Shown here: positions 43,926-52,845 of the stretch, piece after piece
Layout of the letters: every line of letters starts with the position of its first letter
Position numbering within the stretch: position 1 is the first letter of the stretch
Assembly: GCA_022570795.1 (NCBI GenBank)
Contig: JAKUDP010000014.1
Span: 1,240,001 to 1,304,000 of the forward strand
Origin: Sphaerulina vaccinii
Taxonomy: Eukaryota; Ascomycota; Dothideomycetes; Mycosphaerellales; Mycosphaerellaceae
Reading direction: 5' to 3'
Length of the DNA: 64,000 bases
Position numbers and translations under genes: made by a program
The notes under the pieces: model-generated
Told to the model about the DNA's origin: nothing
Database searches by the model: none
The model's input: the letters and a program-made list of their open reading frames with translations, nothing else

Positions 43926-44660
43926 CTAGCCCTTCCGCTTGCTCTTCCTCTGGCTGCTCTTCCCAGCATTCACGCTCTCTGATCCCGTCGCAGCTTGTCC
44001 GTTAGCCTCTTGTAACAGCTCGAACTCAGCAGTCGGCGCAGCCAGTTCGTCCCTCTCTAAGCGGTTCGCATTCTTCAAGTCTGCATCTCCCACAACTTCA
44101 ACGCTACTCGCTAGCCATTGCTGGAAAGGCTTCGCGACGAAGAAACCATCTTTCGTGAACCATGTCGTGAACGGGACTTTGATCTCTCGCGTCGTGGTAT
44201 CGCTAGGATTCGATACAGGAGATGTGTGGATTTCGAGGTAGTATGTTGGGTCGTGCTTCTTGGTGCGAGAGAAGATGGAGATCTGGCCTCCTGTGTTAGT
44301 ACATGCTCACTTTCTCCTCTGCTGGTATCTTGTCACTCCTACCTTGCTCCCTGATCGCGTTCCCTCAAAGACCAGCCCCTTCTCGACAGCCCACATCCAG
44401 TATGTCAGACCTCCATTCAGCACTGCATATGCAGCCACGGCGAGTGCTGTCCAGTATTTCGTGGCTTCCCAGCCTAGCTTGTAATCTGCTGCGAAGGTGG
44501 CTCCAGCAATAATCACTGCAGTGTATCCCAGCGCCAGTCGGATATCGAGTTTGGAGTTGTCTTGCTGGAAGCCTAGGGAGCGCAAGTAGTTCCCTAGAGT
44601 ATCATCGGTCGTGTTCTTGAGGTCGGAGAGGTTGTAAGGCGATATGCGCGACTCGGCCAT
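43926..44660 (-). CDS. SPC2: SPC2, signal peptidase complex subunit 2 (SPCS2/SPC25)
   Basis: Two exons (44660-44343 and 44282-43926) encode 224 residues, against 226 in human SPCS2. The right acceptor is the gccag before ATCTCC; nearer AGs give a wrong frame. After a short cytosolic N-terminus (ISPYNLSDLKNTTDDTLGNYL) there are two membrane helices, LGYTAVIIAGATFAADY and ALAVAAYAVLNGGLTYWMW, then a cytosolic domain with ISIFSRTKKHDPTYYLEI. The lysine-rich C-terminus (RKSKRKG) fits ER residence. The subunit helps the ER signal peptidase complex contact the translocon. It is divergent from EMC3, another ER membrane gene. Confidence 0.9.
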
Positions 44661-44884
44661 ATTGAAGCAGTTTCTTGTTTCAAGTAGAGTATGATTGTTA
44701 TGTCCAGATCATGATCATCAGAAGTTGTTGTTGTTACATTATTTTATTGTCCAGGTGTCCATAGGCAAGTACGGAGAGAGGTCGAAAGCTTGGTATCCAC
44801 CCTTGAAGCATGTGAAGGACGAACCTCATCTTGAGACCTCTTGCTCACTCTGCCACAGCATAACACTGAGGCTTCACCGCAATC

Positions 44885-45836
44885 ATGGTTGGCGTGGTCG
44901 AACAGCAGATCCATCGGGATCCTGCTCTCTTGTAAGGTCACTCCTATCCAAGATGAGATCAGCACATACTAACAGTATACCAGCTACTGGATTCTCCTCC
45001 CCATCACGATAGTAATGGTCTTGACTGGTATACTGCGCCACTACCTCTCGACTCTTCTTCAATCGACTCCGAAACCTCAGTCGCTGCCAAAGACCCGACA
45101 ACAGCGCTCTCTGCTACGGATGCAGAACCTCCGCATGAACAACACACAAATCAGCAAAGCTTCATTTGAGAAGCGGAAAGAGTTCTACCATGAAGCCGTC
45201 AAGGAGGGAGCCTTTCTGGCAGATCCAGAGAACAGAGGCAAGCCACCGGCCAATCCTCTTACAGATCCGGGAGCCATGGACGGTATGATGGGCATGATGA
45301 AGGGCAATGTTGCCATGATGGTGCCGCAGTCTTTGATCATGGGATGGATCAATGCCTTCTTCAGCGGCTATGTCATCAGTGAGTATAGACTAGCTCGCGT
45401 AGCTATGTGAATATACTGTGCTAATCGTGGCAACAGTGAAACTCCCCTTCCCACTCACACCACAGTTCAAGCAGATGCTGCAAGCTGGTGTGGGCACGAG
45501 AGATTTGGATGTGAGATGGGTGAGCAGTCTCAGTTGGTACTTTCTGACTTTGTTCGGATTGCAACCTGTTTACAACTTCATACTGGGCAGCAACAACGGT
45601 AAGCTCCACGGTGTGCTGTGAAAGCGTAAAGCAGAGTACTGACACTTCCACCAGCCGCGTCGCAAGTTGCTCAACAGATGGCTCAGTCGCAGATGGGTCA
45701 AAATCCCATGGGAGGCGCAGAAGATCCTGATAAGCAGTTCAAGGCTGAGATCGAGAACCTAGAGGTCATCGAGCACAAGTATATACTGGACGGCGTAGAG
45801 GATAGACTGCTCGGTAAGCTGAGTGCGAGTGTATAG
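44885..45836 (+). CDS. EMC3: EMC3, ER membrane protein complex subunit 3
   Basis: Four exons (44885-44931, 44984-45378, 45437-45598, 45655-45836) encode 261 residues. The tiny first exon gives MVGVVEQQIHRDPAL, joined to FYWILLPITIVMVLTGILRH. The core has MMVPQSLIMGWINAFFSGYV, MKLPFPLTPQFKQML and WYFLTLFGLQPVYNFILG helices. EMC3 is an Oxa1/TMCO1-type insertase core that inserts tail-anchored and multipass proteins into the ER membrane. A conserved Arg/Gln-rich cytosolic coiled segment (KTRQQRSLLRMQNLRMNN) follows the first helix. The last exon could alternatively splice at a gtaagc near 45813; the unspliced end is preferred because it stays in frame to a stop. Confidence 0.9.
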
Positions 45837-46494
45837 AGAGCCAAAGCACTTGAGCCACCCTCGCATTGTTCTTTCGCCCCCCATGTACATTGGCGCAGCA
45901 TTCTAGCTAATTCGTACTAGACGTTACACAAGACTACCTTGACAATGAGGCATATGGGTCGGATCTTGCCGGGCCTCACCTCATTCTTCAATCTGAGCAA
46001 CAGCGGCCATCTCTCACTTGGTTCATGATGAATGCTCGAATATGAGAAACTCTTTGAAACGCAGTGAGCAAACGATGAGAAATTGATGTGAGATGTTTGC
46101 TGATGCTTTCAGAAGCATATATCCGGTCTACATAGTAGTGAAATGGTCCTGCTAAGGTACGTTCAGCTTCTGCTATTGGACACATACACCCCGTACTCAC
46201 TTATACATGCGGCAGAAAGGTTCACTTATACATTACACATCTCACTTCGAAATTGAGGTTCACTTCGGACTTAGCTGTCACTTCGCAGCGAAAGTCCCTA
46301 TAACTTCTCCCTTTGTGTGCGCTTGCGCGTGTCTATTCTCTCACTGTGTGAGGATGGATGGCACGATGTGCTTCACATGCAGACTGAAGTGAGAGATCTC
46401 GTTCACCTCTTCGTTCGTATGACCCCTCAATCACCCTATCTCAAGGCAACTTCGAGTTCGACTTTTCTTCCCTCTTCACAATACAACTTCCAAC
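45837..46494. other. Intergenic region with a CACTT array
   Basis: No gene is supported. Five CACTT motifs on the plus strand at 46198, 46223, 46243, 46261 and 46279 lie upstream of paralogue B. Confidence 0.55.
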
Positions 46495-47296
46495 ATGAAG
46501 TTACCTGGTGATCACAACACAGCCACCGTGCTACAGCTTACAGTACCAATGACAGGCTTCACAGCAAGGCCTATGCCTGCTGGACGCTCTCTTCTGCTTG
46601 AGTTACCAGCAGAAATACGCGGGATGATCTACCAATGTGTCATCAAAGGCTCTGTTGTCCTCAACAGCAAGACGAAGACCCTGATCGGCCAGTCTATGTT
46701 AGCATGCGTCAGCAAGCAGGTTCACCAGGAGATCACAGACGCTCTATATCTTACTCCCACCAACATCGACGTCCAGATACGCAACCTGGACTTTACTCCG
46801 ATCGCGAGCTTCCTCAATAACCTTACTCAGAAGCATCTCGAAGTCTCACAAGCAAGTGAGAAGAAGTTCAGACTTGTCCTGCACCAGCACTGGCAGCTTC
46901 AGGCAGATGTCGGCAAACTGATGAGCTGGGTCAACTATGCCACCGACCCGAAGAAGAGAGCTGACAAGATCAAGTTTGACTACATTGGAGTCGTCTACGA
47001 GGTTATGCGTCCCGCGATGGATGACGATGACTATATCAGGGTCGAGCGACTCGAGATTTGCGGACCCCAGGCATCAAGCGACTATCAGGCTGTAGAGGTA
47101 AGTCCTGATATATGTCTATAGAACGATGTCTAATTCACACTTATAGGGCATGATTGCGTCCTTCGAGCACCAGCTCGCGGTGTGCAACCTCGAGAAGAAC
47201 CTGGCCAAAGGCATAGTCGTTCAGAAGGTCGTAGGAATGTTCAAATCTCTTCAATCTGAGTTTGATGAGGAGTACAACATGTATTACGGCGATTAG
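46495..47296 (+). CDS. F-box-like protein paralogue B, unknown function
   Basis: Two exons (46495-47097 and 47147-47296) encode 250 residues. The N-terminal GRSLLLELPAEIRGMIYQ resembles F-box or F-box-like domains of fungal families that often expand, followed by VSKQVHQEITDALYLTPTNI. The intron lies exactly where paralogue A has one. The frame ends at TAG (47294-47296), but the same frame continues for 18 strongly acidic codons to a second TAG at 47351-47353, so the stop may be a recent truncation. Ubiquitin-ligase adaptor function is only suggested by the weak F-box. I do not recognise a named orthologue. Confidence 0.75.
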
Positions 47297-47582
47297 GAAT
47301 TCGACGACAGTGAGGATGATTTCTCGGAAAAAGATTGGTCAGAGGTCGAATAGGAGGGAGAAGATGAGTGAAGTCGACTGCTTACCCACTCGGGCGATAT
47401 AGTTCGATAGCTGGCACCTTGGGTATGTCAGCCGAATCCTTCTGATCCTTTAGCTAGGGCGTAAGTCAAGGGCCGATACAACAACAAATCATATCAGTAC
47501 CACAGTTCACTATGCCCTGGTTGCTGAGTACTATAGATCTCAACTAACAGCTACGCCAAACAACCAAATAGAAGAGCTCACA

Positions 47583-48467
47583 ATGTCAACCTACGCCCGT
47601 GCCATCGACAAACTACCCACTCCACCTCCAACGCAATCCAAGAAACTCCAAGTCATCGTCGTAGGCGGCGGTCGCACAGGAACAACATCACTAGGCCAAG
47701 CTTGCGAACTTCTAGGCTACAAAACCGCAATAGGAGCCGGCCACGGATTCTACGTCGAGCACGTCTACCCTTACTGGACCGAAGCGATAGAAGCCAAGTA
47801 CTACGGCAGCAGCAAAAAAGGGAAAAAGAAAAAGCCCTACTCGGCCGAAGACTTTGATAAATTTTTAGGAAAATACGAAGCCCTGACAGGCTTGTGGGGT
47901 TCTCTACTCGCAGACGAACTCATCGAAGCATATCCAGAAGCTAAAGTGATTCTTACAATTCGAGACCCAGATGCATATGTGGAGTCTTTCAATGATACTG
48001 TAGGTTGGGTTCAAGCCTTATGGGATCGTTGGTGGTGGGTTCTTCCTTTCGTTGGACCTCCCAGTGCTAGGATTCGAGAGTTTGTTCATTTGAAGAATCT
48101 GGCATTACAGGCTTGGTCTTATGGGAATCCGTGGGATAGGGATGAGCAGAAGAGGTTTTTGCTGGATTATAATCAGCATATTAGAGACATTGTGCCCGAC
48201 AAGGAGAGATTGTTGGAGTTTGAGGCCAAGGATGGTTGGGAACCTTTGTGTAGATTTTTGGGAAAGAAGGTGCCAGATGTGGCGTATCCGCGAGGGAATG
48301 ACAGGAAGGAGTTTCGGATTGTTATGACGCGGATGTGGTGGATGACGATTGCTCAGGCTTTGGTGAATGTGAGGACGGTATCGCTGCTTGGCTTAGTTGT
48401 GTTCAGGTCGTGGAAAGGGAAGTCGTTGCTGCCAGACGTGCTTGGTAAAGCAATCCGGCGTAGATAA
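47583..48467 (+). CDS. Sulfotransferase-like P-loop protein (Sulfotransfer_4 type)
   Basis: A single exon encodes 294 residues. VIVVGGGRTGTTSLGQAC (about 23-40) is the P-loop/5'-PSB that binds the 5' phosphosulfate of PAPS in sulfotransferases. AKVILTIRDPDAYVESF (about 119-135), with R and S, fits the 3'-phosphate site. A hydrophobic patch (WWWVLPFVGPP) and a C-terminal hydrophobic stretch followed by RRR suggest membrane association. Many fungal proteins of this group are annotated only as P-loop NTPases, and activity is not shown. As in three other genes here, the coding strand is C/A-rich in its first half and G/T-rich in its second. Confidence 0.8.
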   Translation: MSTYARAIDKLPTPPPTQSKKLQVIVVGGGRTGTTSLGQACELLGYKTAIGAGHGFYVEHVYPYWTEAIEAKYYGSSKKGKKKKPYSAEDFDKFLGKYEALTGLWGSLLADELIEAYPEAKVILTIRDPDAYVESFNDTVGWVQALWDRWWWVLPFVGPPSARIREFVHLKNLALQAWSYGNPWDRDEQKRFLLDYNQHIRDIVPDKERLLEFEAKDGWEPLCRFLGKKVPDVAYPRGNDRKEFRIVMTRMWWMTIAQALVNVRTVSLLGLVVFRSWKGKSLLPDVLGKAIRRR

Positions 48468-48615
48468 GACAATCTCTTGGTTCATTATGATGAAGGATAC
48501 AGCTTGGTAGATGCAGTTCCCTTCAATCGCCATTTGATCAAGTGTGGTGCGTCCGGGTATCACGATAGTAAGTGTACAGTCAATTGGACACGGCCATTCG
48601 CAGCATTCGTAACAA

Positions 48616-49702
48616 TTACTCGTCTTCTTCATCTTCGTCATCATCATCGTCGTCTTCCTCCTCTTCCTGTTCTTCTTGCTCTTTACTCTTCCGCTTCCTC
48701 CCTTTCTTTTGAGTAGCACCTCCATCCTGCTGTGTGCTGGGCTTTCCGGCGGCTGGCCTGTCAGCAATACCAAGACTTCGCAGAACTTTCCTCTCGAGAT
48801 CATCTTCCTCATCATCGCCGGGTCCCATGACAGTTCTTGTGAGACCTCGCACGCCGTCCTCGCCAATCTCCACTCTGCCTCGAGGGCCCACCACGTAATA
48901 GGTGTCTTCCTCGCCACCTGCAGTACTTTCTTTGAGCTTGTACAAGTATCCATCCTTTTCAAGTCTCTTCATCAGCTGTTCATTCTTCTCATAACCAGGT
49001 ACAGGTGTCCGATCGTCGATCCCCAGCTTGCGCAAATAGCGATCCATCTTAACGTCCGGCAGTTGGCCGCCGGAGAGCATGATGGCTGACACCAGAATAG
49101 TATAGATGGCCGTGTACTCAGCGTCAATTGCGCTGGTCGGTGCGGCAGGAAGGCCCAGTATGGCAGGATCACGAAATTCATATGGCAGCACGTTCGTCAA
49201 TATCCAACTGCCCGTCGTCGCCTTACTCTGACTCTGGCTGTCTTTCTTCTGGGCAGCTCGTCTCTGCTGCAGCGTGATCTTTTCCCTCGCTGGCAGCTCG
49301 ACCATCTTCATCCCAAAGACATATGTCAGTTCGTGTTGTGCCTGCTGAAACACCTGATTGAAGAGTTTCGTGCGACCGCTTGACGACCCAAGGACTTTCT
49401 CGTTAATGTCTTGTCGTCGGATCGGCCTGCGACCATATTCACATGCCAGGGCTAGTCGTACGAGCTTCTTTGCCAGTTCCACAGCGCTGCCGTTTTGTGT
49501 CGCACCGTTGTCGTTTGCGAACGCGCCGTCTTCTTCGTCGTTGTTGCCTTGTGTTCTCCTTCGTTGTGTCTGTGGCTCTGGAGACGGTTCGGGTGAAGAG
49601 ACTTCATCGTCTTCTTGTGTTTGCTGCAACAGTGAGTGTAGGCCATATCACGTATTTGAAAGTGCTTACTGCGCGCCGCTTTCTGCCTTGTACGAGTGGC
49701 AT
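48616..49702 (-). CDS. NSE3: NSE3, MAGE-domain subunit of the SMC5/6 complex
   Basis: Two exons (49702-49670 and 49623-48616) encode 346 residues. The short first exon gives MPLVQGRKRRA. A disordered acidic N-terminus precedes the MAGE/WH region: AVELAKKLVRLALACEYGRR, IRRQDINEKVLG, then YTAIYTILVSAIMLSGGQLP and DRYLRKLGIDDRTPVPGYE (about residues 58-230). The tail is a lysine cluster followed by a long Glu/Asp run. Nse3 with Nse1 and Nse4 forms the DNA-binding, ubiquitin-ligase-linked subcomplex of SMC5/6 in recombination and repair. It is divergent from the SF3b subunit gene with about 230 bp between starts. Confidence 0.86.
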
Positions 49703-49936
49703 TGTCGAGATCGGGAGTCACGAGTGTGCAGCGAGAGTATACACGCGTCTCGTCCTCAAAAGATGTAGCAATAGAACGTTGTTCGTGAAAGTGAGGCGCA
49801 TGTCTGACCTGGAAGACGCGACCTGACGCTAGCGCGAAGTGCCAAGCCGGTCGTCACTTCCTTCGTTGAACTTCTTCCACTTCTTCACCACATCAACTCC
49901 TACCACACCCAGTTCGACCACATCACATCAGCCATC

Positions 49937-50197
49937 ATGGCCGACAAACTCCGCACCCAGCAGCAACTCGAGTCGCTACAAAACAAATACATCGGAACTG
50001 GTCACGCCGATACCACAAAGCACGAATGGACTTCCAATATCGCCCGTGATAGCTATGCTTCATACCAAGGTCACCCTCCACTTCTGCACTACATGGCAAT
50101 CGGAATGGGAACTTCGATGGAAAAGGTGCGGATGCAGTGTATGGAGAAGATGGTATTACCTGTAGGGCCTGCGCCGGAGAGGGATGGAGGGAGTTGA
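49937..50197 (+). CDS. YSF3: YSF3 / SF3B5 (SF3b10), U2 snRNP SF3b subunit
   Basis: A single exon encodes 86 residues, the same length as human SF3B5. The diagnostic QLESLQNKYIGTGHADTTKH (about 10-29) and ARDSYASYQGHPPLLHYMAI segments are nearly invariant in eukaryotes, as is MEKMVLPVGPAPE near the end. The protein is a small SF3b component that packs against SF3B1 during branch-site recognition. The start has a catcATGG context. Confidence 0.95.
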   Translation: MADKLRTQQQLESLQNKYIGTGHADTTKHEWTSNIARDSYASYQGHPPLLHYMAIGMGTSMEKVRMQCMEKMVLPVGPAPERDGGS

Positions 50198-51339
50198 TGA
50201 GAATTTGGTCACAGTGATGACTTACTCGACAAAAGAGCCCAGAGATGCACACGAATGGATGATGAGATTGTGAACAATATCACGACACTATTAGGACCAA
50301 GTAGATTGTGGAGCCAATATTGTGGAGAGGAATGCATCCATGCCGTGGCATCATCTGGTGCGTGGTGGATCAACATCGCCTTCAAATGCCAATATGCGAA
50401 AGAAAAGGGGGATCTCAGCGTGCGCGCTTGGACACAGGAAGCAAAGATATGGGAGTGTCGAGCTAAGCCATACGCGCTGCAACAGACGGTGCTCTTGAAA
50501 CTGTCTCTTAACTGGACGAACGAGGTAAGAGAGACGTGAGCCTGGTTGCCCGGTTTCGCGCGAAGGAGGGACTGTTTACTTTGCAGTGTAAGCGACTAAA
50601 GACTGCCCGGACTCCAACAACATAAAAAATCAACTTCTCATGTAGCCTTGACGACCTTGGTTCCAGCGTCTCATTGTGGATAGCAGGAAAGGGTTCAACT
50701 TATGAGATGGTTTTGGATTTGAGACTCTGTCAATCCCGTATGTGATTGACTTCTAGCGCGTATCCCAATCCGCCTTGTTCACCACCGGAGGCTTCACAAA
50801 GAGTCAACGTAGCTCTGAAAGCGCTCAGCGACTCCATCTAGCGGCAGTCGAATCGTAGATTTTCTTTGATTGAAGTGCAACGTGAAACAGCAGTAGAAGA
50901 TCGCATATCGTTCCCAGGGTCCTCCCAATGCAATCGCAGACCATGCAGCGGCGAGAGCGTTCGTTGAGGTCCCTGGCTTATGTCGGTTTCAAGCCCCAGT
51001 GAATCGCCAAACTTAGACCGTACAGCTGGTAGCATGTTCCTAGTCCGTGAGTCCTTTGATAGATGACCTCATCTGCTAGATGCAGATGTGATGGTTAACG
51101 CTTTTGCATAGGACAGGACATCCTGTTCGGCTGTACCATAGTGCTGGTACAGAGTCACATTGCCAAGCGTGCTGAGCTGCCGTTTTGCGCGTCGTCCAAG
51201 CGTGGCCACGCAATATTGCAACTGCGTACCGATATCGTTACAGCCATTTGTGGCAGGGCGGGATAGTGGATGTAGTGCTTTCCAGCCGACGCTTATGCTC
51301 AGCATCCCGGGTACTATTGTTCTGTGCACAGGCAGCCTT
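50198..51339. other. Convergent gene-free region of 1.1 kb
   Basis: This is the 3' flank of YSF3 and MED31. Open frames of up to 96 codons occur on both strands without family resemblance or start context. Confidence 0.5.
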
Positions 51340-51921
51340 TCAATTCGAGTTGGCTGCATCCAAGCCCGCTTGAAAGACTCTGCCCATTACTTCAGGACTC
51401 AGGATGTCCTTGCGAAACTGTTCTTCTTGGAGCAATTCGAGAGCTCTTAGTGTCGGACCGGGATATCTTGACACTGATTAGTACGTTGGCGCGGCTTCGA
51501 TCTGGTAGGGCAGAAGAGATCTTACTGAAGGTAGCGCAGATACTTTGGATCCTTGAAGTATCGCAGGTAGTCAAGGTAAGCTACAAACTCTTCATTCTCC
51601 AACAGCTTCTTGTCTGCAAGATGTTGGAGATACTGCGGGTTGGCAAGCATTTGTACGAACTATTTGATAGCAATCAGCAACACTGCATAAAGATAGCGAC
51701 GAACTGCATAAAGATAGCGACGATTGATGTAGCGCGTGAGCCATGTGATCAATGCCGATTGCACGGCCACAGCGTCTGCTAAGGCCGCTATACTGGGCAT
51801 ACTGGGGATTAACCATGGAACGACTTACCTCGAGCTCCAATGTGAATCTGTCGTGGCCACCATACTGGGTGCTAGATACTGGTGTGGCTGTACTGCCAGC
51901 ACTGCTTTCGTTGGTAGTCAT
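51340..51921 (-). CDS. MED31: MED31 (Soh1), Mediator middle-module subunit
   Basis: Three exons (51921-51829, 51659-51526, 51466-51340) encode 117 residues. Spliced, the product reads through RFTLELE, FVQMLANPQYLQHLADKKL, FVAYLDYLRYFKDPKYLRYL, YPGPTLRALELLQ and FRKDILSPEV, the whole conserved MED31 core. None of the single open frames shows this, so the gene is invisible without splicing. MED31 joins MED7 in the middle module and supports activated RNA polymerase II transcription. The first intron (169 nt) contains a perfect 21-bp tandem duplication at 51682-51723. The second acceptor (gtcaag) leaves the Q-Y junction in frame. Confidence 0.95.
51682..51723 (+). repeat. 21-bp tandem duplication inside MED31 intron 1
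   Basis: Two identical, directly adjacent 21-bp units start actgcataaag. On the MED31 strand each contains ctttatgcag followed by ttcg, resembling a 3' splice site. Confidence 0.9.
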
Positions 51922-52845
51922 GATGATGATTCTGGAGGGCGGTGCTAGTATTCTTGGGAGGAAGGCTTGAACACAGAGGAAGAGGTCGGCTGATGTCTAG
52001 GCGCTCTGCGGTTCACAAGCCAGTACGAACAGAGGTTGCCGTCAGCCGATCTACGTGAAGAACTGAGTCGAGGCAATGGAAGCTCCACATTCGGGATGGA
52101 GCCGGCATAAATTAGTGCGGTCCCTGGCTGAGCTTGGCCTTTCTGAGGATACGCAAAAGTCAGCGAAGGACAGCCGTGTGTTCTCTGGTGGAGAGACATG
52201 CAGTCAAACTGCGGAGAAGGCGTCGTGACAGGCTGCAGTCATCAGGTCATCGTTGCAGCAAGCGGAAAGTATACTCCAATGGCGGGAGTAAGATGGTGGC
52301 CGAGGCTGTCATCAAGTGAAGTTGCTTTTATTCGATTCACTTCTGCCCGCGGTGGTCAGTGTTGTGTTTAGCTGCAGAAACAGGGGTCGTCTTATGCTTT
52401 TGCACGGCGGGACTCCGAGCGCAGGAACGAACGTGGTCTACATTAAGGGCTCTGCTTGCCTTCTTCATGATTGACCTTCCTGTTCCTGTCATTGCATTGG
52501 ACTCTTTGTTTGTACTGCACCTCCAGATCCAGCATATTGCAGCAGCACACCGTACAATTGCGGGCATTCAACCAGCCGAACAGAACTAGGATACAAGCCA
52601 CTACGCGCGCCAATTGAGTACGAGCATTCCAGCCGGGTAGTCTCGCGCAGCCAGCGTGAGAGGAGAAGCCAAAGCCAGACACAGGTCACGCTGCACGCCA
52701 CGAGCCGTCGGGACTTTATAACATTTGTCCATTGCCCGCGTGAGCAGTAGCAGGCGAACAGCAGATCTGCTCCTCTACCTACCACACGACCGAACGAGGA
52801 GACGCGCAGGAACCTGGTCGCCATTGGGCTGCTATTTAGCCCACC
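51922..52845. other. Divergent promoter region between MED31 and PAL1
   Basis: The gap is 924 bp. No gene is supported on either strand. The long antisense frame at 52489-52923 has no domain resemblance. Confidence 0.5.

Noticed and set aside
41046..48467. Secondary-metabolite cluster around the FAD monooxygenase and sulfotransferase-like genes
   Set aside because: No polyketide synthase, peptide synthetase, terpene cyclase or cluster regulator lies nearby; intervening genes are housekeeping.
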